Of a stretch of 34,795 bases of DNA, positions 34,075 through 34,795 are shown piece by piece (the first letter of the stretch is position 1; every line of letters begins with the position of its first letter). The notes under the pieces are model-generated. The model had not been told where the DNA came from, searched no databases, and saw nothing but the letters and a program-made list of their open reading frames with translations. A program made the translations under genes and the position numbers. The stretch comes from Syntrophaceae bacterium (lineage in GTDB: Bacteria; Desulfobacterota; BSN033; UBA1163). The stretch is from assembly GCA_013388645.1 (NCBI GenBank), contig JACAEV010000078.1:1-34795 (forward strand). The letters run 5' to 3'.

Positions 34075-34602
34075 ATGAAAAAAATATTGATTATTATTTT
34101 ATTTTTTATTTCTTTTACTGGGATCTCTTTAGGTGAAGTGTATAAATGGGTCGATGAAAAAGGAGTCATCCATTTTACAGATGATATTCTCTTAGTTCCA
34201 GATAAATACCGACCTAAAGCTGAAAAAATGGGACTTCCGGAAAGGATAGAAAGGAACCAAGAGGAGGCCGAGCCCAAATCAACAAAAAAAGAGGAGGGAT
34301 ATAAAGACCGTTTAGGAAGAGGGGAAGATTATTGGAAGGGAAGAATCGAAGAGTGGAGAAAAAAATTAAGGGATTCTCAAGAAAGAGTAGAAACGCTACG
34401 AATTAAATATAATGATTTGACCGAAAAGTTTAATGCTTCAAAAAGCACCGCAGAAAGAGGAGTCCTTCGACGGGAAAGAGATCAAATCAAAAACGAAATG
34501 GATCAGTATAAAATTCAAATTGAAGAAGCAAAAAACATGTTAGACAAAAGAATACCAGAAGAAGCTGAGCTCTACAAAGCAAAGCCAGAGTGGTTAAAAT
34601 AG
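34075..34602 (+). CDS. Secreted DUF4124 coiled-coil protein
   Basis: 175 residues. Signal peptide MKKILIIILFFISFTGISLG, then a DUF4124 domain VYKWVDEKGVIHFTDD (a small beta-rich periplasmic domain common in proteobacteria), then a charged linker and a coiled coil (about 85-155, rich in Lys/Glu/Arg with heptads). Probably periplasmic; function unknown. Two ATGs are adjacent (34072, 34075); the second is preferred because the signal peptide starts there and the sigma-54 promoter places the transcript start at or just before it. No SD is present. Confidence 0.8.
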   Translation: MKKILIIILFFISFTGISLGEVYKWVDEKGVIHFTDDILLVPDKYRPKAEKMGLPERIERNQEEAEPKSTKKEEGYKDRLGRGEDYWKGRIEEWRKKLRDSQERVETLRIKYNDLTEKFNASKSTAERGVLRRERDQIKNEMDQYKIQIEEAKNMLDKRIPEEAELYKAKPEWLK

Positions 34603-34770
34603 TGAAAATATTACATAGGGGGTAGAAAAAATTATTCAATCTATTAAAACCTAATTTAGAATTGGTAACCTCTTCATTTTAAAAGAAATAATCGATTTTC
34701 TTCATTTAAAACCCCCTTTTTTCGTAATCATATCTGACAATTTGTGTAAAGAAGAAAAAAGACTTTCAGT

Positions 34771-34786
34771 TGGTATCCTTTTTGCT
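34771..34786 (+). promoter_or_regulatory. Second sigma-54-type promoter at the window edge
   Basis: TGGTAT (34771-34776) and TTGCT (34782-34786) with GG-N10-GC spacing intact, one deviation from TGGCA. It would drive a plus-strand gene just beyond the window. The gap 34603-34795 otherwise holds no recognisable gene. Confidence 0.4.
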
Positions 34787-34795
34787 TTTATTTAA

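Overview
The window reads as the chromosome of an anaerobic-type bacterium from the former Deltaproteobacteria (Desulfobacterota or a near relative). The main reason is gene order: yceD-rpmF-plsX-fab genes-rpiB-dCMP deaminase-nrdR-ribD-ribE-ribBA-ribH-nusB and xseA-xseB-ispA-dxs-tlyA-DUF4416-yicC-gmk-rpoZ are layouts I associate with that group. Supporting signs are many TTG/GTG starts behind strong Shine-Dalgarno (SD) sites, two sigma-54-type promoters and small DUF4124/adhesin-E-like secreted proteins. Base composition looks moderate (mid-40s % GC by eye, not computed). No plasmid, phage or transposase gene is visible, so this is mostly core genome with a few accessory patches.

Layout. (1) 1-12818, all plus strand: ribosomal L32, fatty-acid and phospholipid synthesis (plsX, an acyl-CoA dehydrogenase where fabH would normally be, fabD, fabG, acpP, fabF), rpiB, nucleotide genes (dCMP deaminase, nrdR), the riboflavin genes, nusB, and an orphan M17-aminopeptidase N-domain protein. 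Many genes overlap by 4 nt and are probably co-transcribed. (2) 12815-16310: UDP-glucuronate decarboxylase-like SDR (minus), branched-chain aminotransferase, a YacP/NYN nuclease, plsY (minus). (3) 16311-19660: a loose region with hairpin repeats, a truncated GntR regulator, an adhesin-E-like secreted protein, tRNA-Pro(CGG), an ORF remnant, then folE2 and queD (minus; first steps of preQ0/queuosine synthesis). (4) 19661-28843: exonuclease VII, isoprenoid precursor genes (ispA, dxs), tlyA, DUF4416, yicC, gmk, rpoZ and an HD phosphohydrolase in the place often held by spoT/relA. (5) 28844-32960: a three-gene cassette of MoxR-type AAA+ ATPase, GXGXG (FwdC/GltB-like) beta-helix protein and VWA protein. 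(6) 32961-34795: a methyltransferase, an AT-rich region with two hairpins that display SD-like GGAGG loops, and a sigma-54-driven DUF4124 protein, with a second sigma-54 motif at the right edge.

The strongest candidate for an undescribed system is the MoxR/beta-helix/VWA cassette. MoxR-VWA pairs act as ATP-driven maturation machines (CbbQ/CbbO, NorQ/NorD, BchI/BchD). Here the pair encloses a GXGXG solenoid protein, the ATPase carries a four-cysteine cluster in its C-terminal region, and the VWA protein has an N-terminal HGLSH sequence resembling a metallopeptidase HExxH site that has lost its glutamate. Further points of interest are the acyl-CoA dehydrogenase in the fab operon, a long leader hairpin before plsX, the dispersed hairpin repeats, the candidate RNA at 33908-33993, and the possibly leaderless sigma-54 transcript at 34075.
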